Notes: generated from the sequence alone by a model not told the origin. DNA of 64,000 nt from Voacanga thouarsii (GCA_026120185.1 JANUWF010002287.1:372001-436000); one strand, 5' to 3'; positions 12,013-24,622 are shown, counted from the first letter of the stretch. A program made the numbers and translations.

Positions 12013-14032
12013 TGAGGGAAGAAGAAAACAGCGGAGCATGCACTGTACTTGAAAAAAATTGGAGAAAAAATAACCGCGAGCCATAAAGGCCATACGGAAG
12101 CGTGAAGATCATACCTTTGCACTCCTTAACCCTTCTAGGTTGAGTAGGAGTGGATTGAATGACTGGAATCGCCCCACTTTGTCCACTTGAAGAAGCTTCT
12201 GGTTGAACACCCGCTAGCCTTCTACTCCATCTTGTTTGCATGAACGCCTAGCTTTCAAGCTCTCGGGATATTCTTCTGCCTAACCTCTAGTCGGTGAACA
12301 CAACATAGAAGAAGAATGGTCTCAAATCTCCTTGGTTCACTCGCTATTGATTAGCAAAGTCCAAGGAGAAAACCAAGAAGAGGGAGTGGCGTGAGACAGA
12401 GAGAGAGAGAGACGTGAGTCTTGTGTATTGTTAGGGAAATTAGGGTTTATTTTCTACCAGAGACTAGTTTTTTATTGGTTAGCTAAAAATAGGTCTCTCA
12501 TTATCTGATAAACATATCCCGGGATTTCAAAACACCCGGATGTTATCCTGAGAATCAGTTTGGCGTAACCCTAAACTCCTTTTAACCGTATCTGGAAAAA
12601 ACCCTAAGGTCCAAGCTATTGGGCCAGAAAAATATTTATTATTTTCCTTGGACCCAAAAGGCCCAAAATAATAAATATTAATTATTTATTTCCTGGGCTT
12701 ATATAAACAACCCAATAAATAATTAATGGGCGCAAATGAATCATAATAATTAATCTTTAATTATTTATTTCTTGGGCCTATATAAACAACCAAATAAATA
12801 ATTAAACATTAATTATTTCCCCGAGTTTAAGCCCAGGTTAATTTCTTAATTATTCATACTGGACCTAGGCCTTGAATAATTAATTAACCAATTAAACTAG
12901 ATAATTAATTTCTCTCAACTCCTATTTTAATTAATTAATTTATTTTATTCAAGTCTAATAATAAATTAGACTTCTTGAATAAAATCAAATAAAATAAAAT
13001 CCTCTTCAACTGAGACCAATTCCTCAACCCAAAATTAGTTAGGACTTACGGGCTATTCCGAGGACTAAAAAGACACATCGCCTTGGCTGCTAAAATGACC
13101 AAAATACCCCTGCTATATAAATAGCTGTATTTTACATTTTAAACATTTCATAATATCACCATAAGGAAATATTGACCCCGAGGACAATGCTGCGATAGCA
13201 AAGTCTCGACCTACAGGTGAAATGACTAAAATACCCCTCTACACATCGCCGTACTAGAGAGGAAGAAGTGTACTAACACCCCTCTAAATGACATCTACCA
13301 TCCTTAGGCTTCTAGTCCAATTATCCACGACTTCCTGGAGTGTTTCCGCTTTCCAAGGGAGCTACGCTAAAGCAAACATCCAAGTCATGTTTCCCAAGGC
13401 CCTGGACATTTTATACCATTCGGACAACCACAAGGGGCGATATAGTGCAGAAACTATCTTGTACAAGTCTGTCTTAACTAACTAGTCACACATACCCAAC
13501 ATGCAAGTATATTGGCCCTACGATAGAACCTCAACTATAGCAAATCAAAGTATATGCTTCCAGCTTCGCCAGACCACCAACTCATACTCAAGTCGTAGAG
13601 TACTAGTCCACGCTGTAGCGGTAGTAGTCTAGGTTTCTATCATATAGTACTTTTAGAAACCACTACTACAGGTCCTGTCCTACGTATTCAAAATACGCTT
13701 ATGTTATGAAGTGAGTGGACTCCTCACTGGCTAAAGGTAAGCCATTCCCCATTTAGAATTCATAACATAATAACCTAAACATGATGAAATTCCCAGTCTC
13801 ATCAATAGGTTAAGAACAAATGTTTATGTGTTAAATAACCCGTGATCCATACCTTACTGTGAAAGACCACCATTCACATGGATCACTTATTTAAACACAA
13901 TGGGTCTGTTCCAAATGAAAATCGTGCACAAACAAAAAGTAAATTCACAAACAATTTTTGAAAATAAATTCTTTTATTAAAATATTCGATTTTACATCAG
14001 AAACCTAGTCTAAGAGGGCATACAATCCAACA
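12013..14032 (-). repeat. Element B 5' LTR
   Basis: This is the second LTR copy, 2020 bp, starting TGTTGGATTG on the minus strand and ending CCCTCA at 12013. It differs from the left copy by scattered substitutions and a few indels, for example the extra AAACAATTTTTG-type segment near 13945-13965 and a missing base near 13207. The open frame at 13288-13485 has no support. Confidence 0.92.
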
Positions 14033-16374
14033 CCAAACACTTCTTATCTATGGCATTGCCATTTAGGCCATGCATACGAGAATTGTGTTTCTAAGATACA
14101 CAGGCTTAGTGGCTTAGGGTCATTTGACTATGAATCACATGGCTTATTTGAACTTATACATTCTAATGTATGTGGCCTAATGTCTTAATGTATGTGGCCT
14201 AATGTCTTTACAAGCAAGAGAAGGTTATAACTATTTCATAACCTTCATCAATGATTATTCACGGCATGGGTATTTGTATTTAATGAAATACAAATTTGAA
14301 GCATTTGAAAAGTTCAAAGACTTCAAGAATGAAGTAGAGAAACAACTTGGTAAAAGTATTAAGACTCTAAGATTGGATCGATGAGGTGAATACTTAAACT
14401 AAGAGTTTCAGGACTATCTTAGGGTTAATGGGATATTATCTCAATGAACTCCACCACATACACCTCAACATAATGGTGTATCTGAGAGAAGGAATTGAAC
14501 CCTTTTAGACACGGTATGGATCATGATGGCTTCTGCAGACTTACCAAAATCGTTTTGGGTGTACGCACTAGAAACTTCTATTTATATTCTAAACAGAGTT
14601 CTATAAATGGTTGATACTACCCCATTTGAAATATTCTTTGGCAAGAAACCAAAGTTATCTCACTTAAGAGTATGGGGTTGTCCTGCTTTTGTTAAAAGGC
14701 TACAGTCAAACAAACTTGAAAGTAAGTCTAACAAGTGTTTGTTTGTGGGTTATCCGAAAAAATCTTTTGGGTATTACTTCTATCTCCCCTCCGAAAATAA
14801 AGTGTTTGTTTTGAAGCATGCTGTCTTCTTAGAGAAGGAACACATACTTATAGGGGACAGTGGGAGTAAAATTGAACTTAGTGAAGTTCAAGAAGAGCAA
14901 ACAAACAAAGATCAATAATCTAAACCCACATCTATTGAGAGAATAGTTAAACCTTCTACTACACAAGGTTCTCGTAGGTCCAGTAGGATACGTGTGGCTC
15001 CTAAGAGATATAAATTTCTCATTAGTGACTACAATGACGTATTACTCATAATTGAAGACAAGCTTACTACCTACAACGAAGTTCTGAACAGTTTAAAATT
15101 TGACAAATGGCTTGAGGCTATGAAGTCAGAGATGGATTCCATGTATAACAACCAAGTATGGACTTTGGTTGATCCACCCAAAGGAATTAAACCTATTGAG
15201 TGCAAATGGGTTTTCAAGAAGAAAACTGACATGCATGGTAATATAGTTACCTATAAAGCATGACTAGTGGCTAAGGGTTATCGTCAACAAAATGGTATTG
15301 ACTATGATGATACCTTCTCACCAGTAGCCATGCTAAAATCCATCAGGATACTCCTAGCCATTGCCGCTCATCATAATTAGGAGATCTAGCAAATGGATGT
15401 GAAAAAAACTTTCCTAAATAGAAATCTAACTGAGGAAGTGTGTTTGACACAACCTGAGGGTTTCACATCCATGAAAGATCTTGGAGAAGCAACCTGTATT
15501 CTTGGAATAAGGATCTATAGGGATAGGTCTAAAAGGTTGCTAGGTCTTTCACAATATACATACATAGACAAAGTGCTAAAAAGGTTTAGCATGGATCAAT
15601 CCAAAATGGGGTTCTTACCTATGACCTATAGGATAAACATTTCAAAGTCGATGTCTCCCAAGGCACAAGTTGAAAGGGATCACATGAGTAAGATTCCATA
15701 TGCTTCAGTATTTAGATCTATCATGTACGCTATGATATATACAAGGCCTGACGTATCCTCTGCTCTCAATTTGATGAGCAGATACCAATCTGACCCTGGT
15801 GAGAGTCATTAGGTGGTTGTAAAGAACATCCTTAAGTACTTCCGAAGGACTAAGGATGTGTTCTTGGTTTCTGGAGAAGGTGATTTGAAAATAAATAGGT
15901 ATATTGATACCAGTTTTCAATCTGACAAAGATGATTTTCAATCATAATCTGGCTACATGTTTATGTTGTGTGGAGGGGCAATAAGTTAGAAAAGTTCCAA
16001 ACAAGAAACTATTGCAGACTCTACGACAGAAGCTGAGAACATAACCGCTTCTGAAGTAACTAAAAAGCTGTTTGGATCAAGAAGTTCGTGACAAAACTGG
16101 GTGTGGTCCCTAGCATTGTTGGTCTAATATCATTGTATTGTGACAAGAACGGAGCCATTGCACAAGCAAAGGAACCACGGTCTTACCAATTATCCAAGCA
16201 CGTGCTAGACACTATCAACTGATCCAGGAGATCATAGATAGGAAAGATGTAAAGATAGAAAAAGTTCTCATAGATGAGAACATTGCTGACCCGCTTATAA
16301 AAACACTATCCCAGAAGAAACATGATTGGCATGTTGAGTCATTCAGTATTAGATATATGAATGATTGGCTCTAG
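14033..16374 (+). pseudogene. Element A integrase, truncated RT and RNase H (broken, 3' part)
   Basis: Continuation of the element A polyprotein after the nested element B. The integrase HxxxH (LWHCHLGHAYENC) is seen at 14050-14090. About 90 bases are then missing compared with element C, which removes the CESC half of the zinc domain. The first catalytic region reads HSNVCG (Asp to Asn) and is followed by a perfect 22-bp tandem duplication at 14164-14207. The catalytic region corresponding to LRSDR reads LRLDR and then a stop at 14382-14384. The RT N-terminal half is present (VWTLVDPPKGIKP, ECKWVFKKK), but about 258 bases present in C, carrying YIDD, are deleted at about 15470. The RT C-terminal end, RNase H core and C-terminus (HVESFSIRYMNDWL, stop at 16372-16374) remain. 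There are more than eight in-frame stops. Confidence 0.88.
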
Positions 16375-16388
16375 TGGTAGTGGGAGTT
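16375..16388 (+). promoter_or_regulatory. Element A polypurine tract
   Basis: TGGTAGTGGGAGTT lies between the pol stop and the TGTTAGTG start of the right LTR. It is the expected purine-rich plus-strand primer. Confidence 0.8.
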
Positions 16389-18097
16389 TGTTAGTGTTTT
16401 GCTCTAGAAACGATTGCTTGTAAATTGTATATGACACTGTTGTTTTCTAATAAAAGGATTTATCTATCTTTCAATTTATTTTATGTAAAGTAACTGCTAG
16501 ATAAAGTCCCTAGTACAACACTGTATTAAGGAAATCATGATAGAGATCATGATGCGAGATTTCTACTACACTGTATAGTGTTGGTACTTAAATAATCCCT
16601 AGTCATAGTATTAATGAGATAAGGACATCATTAATGTGTTAAGACTAGCATGTGTTAGACTTCCTAATCTGATCAGGCTGTGGTTCTCATATTCGAATGT
16701 ATTGAGATACTCAAAGTTAATATATGGATGCTTGTTAATAGAACAAGTACATTAGATGACCTGACTATGAGATAATCATATGGATAACTATGTAGCGCTT
16801 GTAGTAGAATCTCGCTTTAACAAATGTGCAAGTATCCTTAGACTTGAGATCTCTAAAGTACTTTGTTTGTTGAGCATTGTACTTTGATTCCAATCTCTGG
16901 AACCAGATCGTGGGTCACCTATGAGATAGATATTTGGTACAATGTGAGGTAAATGAAAATAGTTGAGAGGGTCAATAAAGGATTAACCACTCCTAATAGT
17001 AGGGGTGAATATCTCACGGCCGCTTGTAGGAATTACTACTCTTGAAATCCTTGGCCAAGGTTATTATGTATTGGAAACAGTTCTAATTGATACACATGTT
17101 GAGTAGTGGATTCCTGGTACAAGTACTAATATATTCGGGCCAGAATTAATATATATTCTGGAGGGAGTTGGCACTAATTCTGTACTCCAAACCGAATGAG
17201 ATATTGTATGGTGAAAGGAGTTTATTGCACTATAGTTTGTTATTGAAGGGTTCATGTTAAGCCACTTGACTTCCTGGACTCTTGGATGGTCGTGATGTGT
17301 TGCTAAATACTGCTCATGAGCTACTGAGTATAGGTTTATTAATTAATGAATTAATAAACCAATTCTGTTTGGAATTAATAGATTAATTTTAGATTCGTTT
17401 AAGGATTATTAATCTAAAAAATGTTTGGATTAATTCATATTCACTACCGATAGACTGGGAAACCTGATAGGTCACACACGATAGAGGATTATGTACTCGA
17501 GATGTTATATGATAATATTGTGGGGTTAATCATGAGAAGTAGAAGTTATTTCGGCCGAATTATAATTAGTTATAAATTTTAGGCCAAATTATAATTATAA
17601 GAACTTAAAGGTTCCAATTGAAATTTCAGGAATTCAAATTTGATTAGAATTCAAAAAAGATGCTTGTTTGGCGTTTTTTTTCCCCCAAGAGACGGTGTGA
17701 TCATCTTGATCTTTTTGGTGAGGCATAGACGGTTTTAAGGGAGCTCTCAGGTGAAAAAAAAAAAAAAACCTTAGGAAAAGCTTCTTTCTCTCTTCTATGG
17801 TTTTATCCTAGCTGCCACTCTTCTCTGCTAGAACAGAGATTTGGCTTTATGAGTTTCCTCTTTGTGGACACTGTTGGAGGGAGTTTAACACTTGCATTCC
17901 AGTTGCGACGACAAGGATCTCTGGTATTGCTGGATCGCGCCTCAATGGAAGGAAGAAAATTTTAAACAACAAAGACATCACTGATGGTATATCTTCTTGC
18001 TTTTGATCCGTTTATTCCATAGGCATGCGGTCCTCTTGCTCAGAATTCTTAGTTTTTGCTGCATAGTGAATATATGATGCACATATGGATTCTAACA
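16389..18097 (+). repeat. Element A right (3') LTR
   Basis: A 1709-bp LTR from TGTTAGTGTTTTGCTC to GGATTCTAACA. Its start resembles the LTR starts of element C and of the solo LTRs at 20049 and 22828 (GTGCCCTAGAGGCAATC), so all belong to one copia superfamily cluster. The sequence after it is 5S spacer; the five adjacent bases are AATCA, but the matching left duplicate is off the window. Confidence 0.9.
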
Positions 18098-18511
18098 AAT
18101 CACTAGAAGAAAACACAAAGTTAGGAAAAGTTGAAACTTAATGAATAACCGTATATTATCATAAAAAATACCCACACGAATACGAAGTTATGAGAATTCA
18201 AAGATTTGTGAGAGTTAGAACCAAACCGAGAAGCGGTTCTGACCACCGAATCAAATTGTAGGAAGTTGGGTTTGACAGGGTCGGAAGGAGAAAATCGGCA
18301 GGGAAGAAATAACTCAGAATGTACGGACATAATCGCAAACTTAGTAGGATATAACCTCGGTTTGATCTTGATTGAAATAATATGAGAAAATTTAAAAAAA
18401 AAACTCTATTGCATTGAATTGTAGCCTGCGTAAGGGACATATTAACGGGGCAAAAAAGAAATAAATCGAAATGGATGTAAGAGAAATTGGGGGGAAAAAA
18501 AGGCAAAAAGA

Positions 18512-18630
18512 GGGATGCAACACGAGGACTTTCCAGGGGATCACTCATCCTAGTATTACTTTTGTCCAAGCACACTTAACTTTGGAGTTTTGATGGGATC
18601 CGGTGCATTAGTGCTGGTGTGATCGCACCC
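18512..18630 (-). rRNA. Degenerate 5S rRNA copy 1
   Basis: Full length (119 bp) with about 11 changes, nearly all C-to-T or G-to-A, including GTCC for GCCC in the middle. It retains the TATCCA-free 5' end GGGTGCGATC expected of plant 5S. The downstream spacer (to the left) is of class alpha. Confidence 0.85.
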
Positions 18631-19138
18631 GTTTGGTGAATGCACTTTAATCTTTTATAAAGATAAAGTAGGATAGTTATCAAACTTTTACATAATGGGA
18701 ATAATGCGAAGAAAAAATAGAGTTAAGAAAAGTGAAAACTTAATGGATTGCCGTATATTATCATAAAAATACCCACTCCGATACAAAATAAAGAGAATTC
18801 AAAGATTCGTGAGAGTTAGAACCAGACCCATAAGCAGGTCTGGCCCGAATGGAGTTGTAGGAAGTTGGGTTTGATTGGGTCAGATAGAAAAAATCAGCAG
18901 GGAAGAAATAAATCAAAACGTACGGATATAGTCACAAAGTTGGCAAGATATAACCCAAGTTTGATCTAGGTTGAAGCCACGCGAGAAAAATGTACAAAAA
19001 AAATAAATAAATAAGAACTCCATTGTATCGAATTGTTGTTCTTGTTAGGCACATATTAACGGAGCAAATAAGAAATAAATCGAAATGTTGGTCTGAGAAA
19101 TGGGGAAAAGGAAAAAAAGAGACAAAAAGGCAAAAAGA

Positions 19139-19257
19139 GGGGTGCAACACGAAGACTTCCTAGTAGGTATCCAATCCTAGTAGAACTCTTGCCCAAGCGC
19201 ACTTAACTTCGAAGCTCTGATGGGACCCGGTGTATTAGTGTTGGTATAATCGCACCC
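19139..19257 (-). rRNA. Degenerate 5S rRNA copy 2
   Basis: Full length with about 14 changes, several in the part nearest the 3' end (TAGTAGGTATCC on the plus strand). The 5' end GGGTGCGAT is kept. The downstream spacer is of class beta (GGTTGAAGCC, GGTCTGAGAAAT). Confidence 0.84.
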
Positions 19258-19738
19258 GTTTGGTGTGATGCGCTTGAATCTTTTATAAAGACAAAGTAGG
19301 ACGATTATCAAACATTTGCACAAGGTGAATAACGGGAAGAAAAAATAGAGTTAGGAAAAGTGAAAACTTAATGGACGACCATATATTATCATAAAAATAC
19401 CCACTTAGATACGAAGTTTTGAGAATTCAAACATCTATGAGAGTTAGACCCGAACCGAGAAGCAGTTCCAGCCTGAATCGAATTGTCGAAAATTGGGTAT
19501 GACCGAGTCGGATGGAGAAATTGACAGGGAAGAAATAAATCAAAATGTATGGACATAGTCACGAAGTTAGTAGGATATAACCATGGTTTGATTTGGATTA
19601 AACGATATAAGAAAAATGAAAAAAAAAACACTGTTGTATCAAATTGCGGCCATCGATCGGGTCATACTTACGGAGGAATTAAGAAATAAATTTAAATAAA
19701 TGTTAGGGAAATGGAGAAAAAGGAAAAAAAAAAAAAGA

Positions 19739-19857
19739 GGGGTGCAATATGAGGACTTCCCAGGGGGTCACCCATCCTATTACTATTCTCTCCCAAGCGC
19801 GCTTGACTTCTAAGATCTAACGGGATCCGGTGCATTCGTGTCAGTATGGTCACACCC
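19739..19857 (-). rRNA. Degenerate 5S rRNA copy 3
   Basis: Full length with about 15 changes, including TAAGATCTAAC in place of CGGAGTTCTGA in the internal promoter half. The downstream spacer is of class gamma (GGGTCATACTTACGG). Confidence 0.82.
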
Positions 19858-20048
19858 ATTTGGTATGAAGCGCTTTAATCTTTTATAATGACAAAGTAGG
19901 ACAGTTATCATACTTTTCCACAACAGGAATAATCGGAAGAAAAAACAAAGTTAGAAAAAGTTAAAACTTAACGGATGACAATTTATTATCATAAAAAATG
20001 CCTACTCAGATACAAAGTTACGAGATTTTAAGGATCCATGAGAGTTAG

Positions 20049-21893
20049 TATTGGATATCTCTCGCATATCATATATGGCGTAGCGGAAGAATAAGAACAA
20101 GATACCATCCCGGGATCTGCATATGTGTGGAAAACAAGACATATATAGAGAACAAAGATAATAGCTTTTACCTTTCTTTGATCGTGTGGAAAACAAAAAC
20201 CTTTCTTCTTCAAGTATGATAATTATGGCGCGATCCAGCAATCCTCTTGAAGAATCACCACGAGAGTTGTATGTCCAACCATTATAATCATAGTGTGTGA
20301 TTATCTCTAACAGAAATCCACACAGAGGATCACACTCAAGCACCAAGATTTTCTGTGCTAGCAGAAAACAACACTGGTGGCTGGGGTTTTTCTTATTCTT
20401 CTTGTTTCAGAAAACCAGAGAAAGAAGAAGAAGAAGAAGAGTCTTGGTGTTCTTCTTGAGAACCACACGAAAGAGAGAGAGAGTGAAGAGAACAAAAGAT
20501 CATATTCTATTGTTTCTCTTGTGTGCCCCTTGGTTTCTTATGTTTTATTTCATGTGACCCTTGGTTTTGTAGAATTATTTCATGTGTGTCTCTTGGTCTA
20601 GCACACGAAAAACACTACAAAAACACATATGAGAATTCCAAACAAACAATTGCAATTGGAACCCATCAAGTTCTCAAAATTATAAATTGGCCCATAAATT
20701 ATAACTAATTATAATTTGGCCACATCAACTTCTCTTTATCGCTATAAACCCCACTATGTTATCAAATAACATCTTGAATATATATTCCTCTTTTGTGTGT
20801 GACCTATTAGGTTTTCCGATCAATTGGTAGCGAACATGAATTAATCCAAACGTCTTTGAGATTAATAATCCTTAATTAATTAGAATTAATTCCAGTAATT
20901 TTAATCAGGATTGGTTTATCAATTAATAAACCCATATTCCCAGATCATGAGCAATATCTAGCAACACATCATGACCACCTAAGAGTCTAGGAAGTCAAGT
21001 GGCTTAACATGAACCCTTGAATAACAAATTAGAGTGCAATTAACTCCTTTCACCATACAATATCTCATTCGGTCTAGAGTACAGAATTAGTGCCAACCCC
21101 CTCCAAAATATATATTAATTTTGGCCCGAATATAATTATAATTGTACTAAGAACCCATTACTCTATATGTGTATCAATTGAAACTATTTCCAATGCACAT
21201 ACGCCTTGGCCAAGGACTTATTGAGTACTAATTCCTATAAGTGGCCATGAGATATTCGCCCCTACTATTAGGAGTGGTGAATACTTTATTAACCCTCTCA
21301 ACTACTTTTGTTTACCTCACAATGTACCCAATATCCATCCCATAGGCGGCCCTCATTCGAGCTCCAAAGATTAGAATCAAAGCACAATACTCAGCAAACA
21401 AAGTACTTTGGAGATCTCAAGTCTAAGGATACTTGCACGTTTGCTATATTAAGATTATATCATTGTCACTAAATAGTTATCCATGTGAGTATCTCATAGT
21501 TAGGTGATCCAATGAACTTATTCCACTAACAACCATCCACGTATTAATTTTGAGTATCTCAATACTCACGGATATGAGAACCACCGCCTGATCAAATCAG
21601 GAAGTCTTGACACATGCTAGTCTTAATGCATTAATGATGTCCTGTCTCATTAATACTATGACTAGGGACTATTTAAGTACTAACAATGTATAGTATAGTA
21701 GAAATCTCATATCATGATTTCTATCATGAATTCCTTAACACAGTGTTGTACTAGGGACTTTATCTAAAAGTTTTATTGCACAAAAGTAATCAAAATAAAT
21801 TGTAAGATAAATAATGTCTTTTATAAAATAAAATATGTCATATACAATGTACAAGTGATTGCCTCTAGGGCACAACACTAACAGTTAGAACGG
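20049..21893 (-). mobile_element. Solo LTR, copia, related to element C LTR
   Basis: 1845 bp with target duplication GTTAG at 20044-20048 and 21894-21898. On the minus strand it starts TGTTAGTGTTGTGCCCTAG and ends GATATCCAATA, matching the start and the TATCCAACA end of the element C LTR; the terminal CA is now TA. No primer site, coding region or second LTR is present, so it is most simply a solo LTR left by LTR-LTR recombination. It sits in a 5S spacer at GTGAGAGTTAG. The small open frames inside (20002-20346 -, 20297-20708 +) are unsupported. Confidence 0.9.
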
Positions 21894-22193
21894 AACTGAG
21901 AAGTGGTTCCGGCCGGAATAGACTTGTAGGAAGCTGGGTTTAACCGGGTCGGAAGGAGAAAATTGTTAGGGAAGAAATAAATCAGAACGTACGAACATTG
22001 TTGCATACTTGGCAGGATATAACCTGGGTTTGAACTGGATTGAAATGAGATGAGAAAAATAAACTAAAAAAAAAAAAAACTTTGTTGTAACGAATTGCTA
22101 CCCGCGTTCGGGTCATATTAACCGAGGAAATAAGAAATAAATCAAATGAATGTCGGGGAAATGGGGAAAAAAAGAGATAAAAAAGTAAAACAT

Positions 22194-22311
22194 ATGGTGC
22201 AACATGAGGACTTCCTTGGGGAAACCCATCCTAGTGCAACTCTCGCCAAAGCGCTCTTAACTTCGGAGTTTTGATGGGATCCGGTGCATTAGCACTGGTA
22301 GGGTCGCACCC
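22194..22311 (-). rRNA. Degenerate 5S rRNA copy 4
   Basis: 118 bp. The 3' end is damaged (ATGGTGCAAC on the plus strand) and AAACCC replaces TCACCC. The central CTTAACTTCGGAG is intact. The downstream spacer is of class gamma. Confidence 0.82.
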
Positions 22312-22807
22312 ATTTCGTACAATGCATTTTAATCTTTTATATTGACAAAGTAGGATGGTTATCAAACTTTTGCATAAGGGGAATAATGAGAAGGAAAAAA
22401 CAAAGTATGGATTACCGTATATAATAAGAAAAAAAAAATACCCTCCCAAATACGAAGTTATGGGAATTAGAAGATCCGTGAGAGTTAGAACTGAAACGAA
22501 ATGCAATTTTGGTCAGAATCGAAATGCAAAAAATAGGTTTGATCGGGTCGGCTGAAGAAAATAGTCAAGGACGAAATAAATAAAAACGTATAGATATAGT
22601 CATGAAATTGGTAGGATATAACCCGGGTTTGATCTGGGTTGAAGCTATGTAAGAAAAATGAACAAAAAAAATAAAAAAAATAAAAACTTCATTGCATCGA
22701 ATTGTTATCCGTGTTACGGACATATTAATAGAGCAAATAAGAAATGAATCGAAACGATGGTCTGAGAAATTCGAAAAAGTAAAAAAAGAGACAAAAAGAT
22801 GAAAAGA

Positions 22808-24622
22808 GGGGTGCAACATGAGGACTTTGTTAGTGTTGTGCCCTAGAGGCAATCACTTGTACCATGTATATTGCATATTAAATTAATAAGAGGCATTCTT
22901 TATCTTTCAGTTTGATTATTATATCTAAATATGTGTACAAACCGTTAGATAAAGTCCCTAGTACAACACAGTGTTAAGGAAATCATGATAGAGATCATGA
23001 TGTGAGATTCCTACTACACTATGCAGCGTTTGTACTTAAATAATCCCCAGTCATAGTCTTAATAAGATGGGGCATTATTAATATGCCAAGACTGGCACAT
23101 GTTATATCTCTTGATTGGATCAAGCGGTGGTTCTCATATCCGTTGGTATTGGGATACTCAGGATTAACGTGTGGATGCTTGTTTTGAAACAAGTTCATTG
23201 GATGACCTAGCTACGAGATAATCACTTGGATAACTATTTAGTGCTAGTGATAGAATCTCATTATAGCAAGTGTGAAAGTATCCTTAGACTTGAGATCTCC
23301 AAGGTACTTTGTTTATCGAGCGTTGTACTTTGATTCTAATCTTTGGAGTCTTATCTAGGACCGCCTATGGGATGGATATTGGGTACAACCTAAAGTAAAC
23401 GAAAGTAGTTGAGAGGGTCAATAAAGGATTCACCACTCCTAATAGTAGGAGAGTATATCTCAAGGCCACTTGTAGAAATCATTACTCATGAAGTCCTTGG
23501 CCAAGGCGACTATGTGATGGAAATGGTTCCAATTGATACACATATCGAGTAATGGATTTCTTGAACAAGTACTAAAATATTCGGGCCAGAATTAATAATA
23601 TTCTGGAGGGAGTTGGCACTAATTCCATGCTCTAGACCGAATGAGATATTGTATGTTGAAAGGAGTTTATTGCACTGATAATTTGCTATTGAAAGGTTCG
23701 TGTCAAGCCACTTGACTTTCTGGACTTTTGGGTGGTCAAGAGTCATTGCTAGATGTCGCTCTTGATATGCTAAATATGGATTTATTAATTAGAGAATTAA
23801 TAAATTTAATCCTTTATTTTATTAAGGATTATTAATTCTAATATTGTTACAATTAATTCATATTATGCTACCAATAAGACCAGGAAACCTAATGGGTCAC
23901 ACACAATAAAGGTTTGAATGCTCAAATATATTATTTGATAATATTGTGGGGTTAATTAAGAGAATGAAATATATTTATAGGTGAATTATAAGTTTGTTAT
24001 AATTCATGGGACCGAATTGTAATTAAGTAAACTTCAAAGGCCAATTTGTTGACAATTGGACGTTGAAGGACTAAGTTGCAATTTATGGTAATTATAAATC
24101 TATAAATATAAGGAAAAGATTTCCTTAGGGTTTGACACAGACTATTCACGCAATAATAGAGAAACCGTTTCTTTGCATCTCTCTTGATCAAACCCTAGCC
24201 GTCTCTCTTCTTGATCAAAACCCTAGCCTCCCGAATTCTACTAGCATAGAATTGTGAGATTGTGAGCATTCAACCTTGTGTGGATTATCATTAGAGGGAG
24301 TTCTTTCGTGGACTTCAGTTGAGCTACAGTGAACGGTTTTGGATAATCTGGATCGCGCCTGCGTTCTTGTTTTTGAAATTTTTGAATTCCGGCTTCACGA
24401 GGTAATAGACGCAATCTTCTCCTTTTCCCCGTTTCTATTGCAAACCCGTGATTCATGGCTTGGATTTCTTGTTGTTTTCTGCTACACTTAATCTGATTAT
24501 GCATGATAGAAATCCTACAGACTTCCCATGAGGTAACCCATCCTAGTACTACTCTCGCCCAAGCACACTTATCTTCAGAGTTCTGTTGAGATTCGGAGCA
24601 TTTGTGCTGGTATCACCGTACC
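22808..24622 (-). pseudogene. 5S rRNA copy 5, split by a solo LTR
   Basis: The 3' end of the gene is at 22808-22827 (GGGGTGCAACATGAGGACTT on the plus strand). The rest resumes after the solo LTR at 24520 with the duplicated GACTT. Joined, the gene would be near normal length, with extra changes toward its 5' end (ATCACCGTACC). The downstream spacer is of class beta. The insertion lies in the transcribed region, about 15-20 bp from the RNA 3' end. Confidence 0.88.
22828..24519 (+). mobile_element. Solo LTR, copia, inserted inside a 5S gene
   Basis: 1692 bp, TGTTAGTGTTGTGCCCTAGAG to AGAAATCCTACA, with target duplication GACTT at 22823-22827 and 24520-24524. The first two thirds resemble the LTRs of A and C, but the last 600 bp (AAACCCTAGCCGTCTCTC, GATCGCGCCTGCG) are a different version, so it is a third LTR subfamily. 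Nothing internal to a retroelement remains. The frames at 23510-24504 (-) are unsupported. Confidence 0.9.

Larger units (their letters stand above)
4300..14032 (-). mobile_element. Element B: full-length Ty1/copia (Tork/Angela-like) nested in A
   Basis: A complete 9.7-kb minus-strand LTR retrotransposon with LTRs of 2001 and 2020 bp. It is flanked by the target duplication CCAAA at 4295-4299 and 14033-14037, and joining the flanks restores the reading frame of element A around the integrase HxxxH motif. In element orientation the LTRs start TGTTGGATTGTATGC (right copy) and end CCCTCA. The primer site is next to the right LTR and the polypurine tract next to the left LTR, as expected. A roughly 160-bp sample of the two LTRs is about 96% identical by eye, closer than the LTR pairs of A and C. 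The family name is inferred from RT motifs and LTR start and is tentative. Confidence 0.93.

Noticed and set aside
20297..20708. Arg-rich open frames near 20400 as a small gene
   Set aside because: They lie inside the solo LTR, overlap in different frames and reflect a GAA-rich tract.
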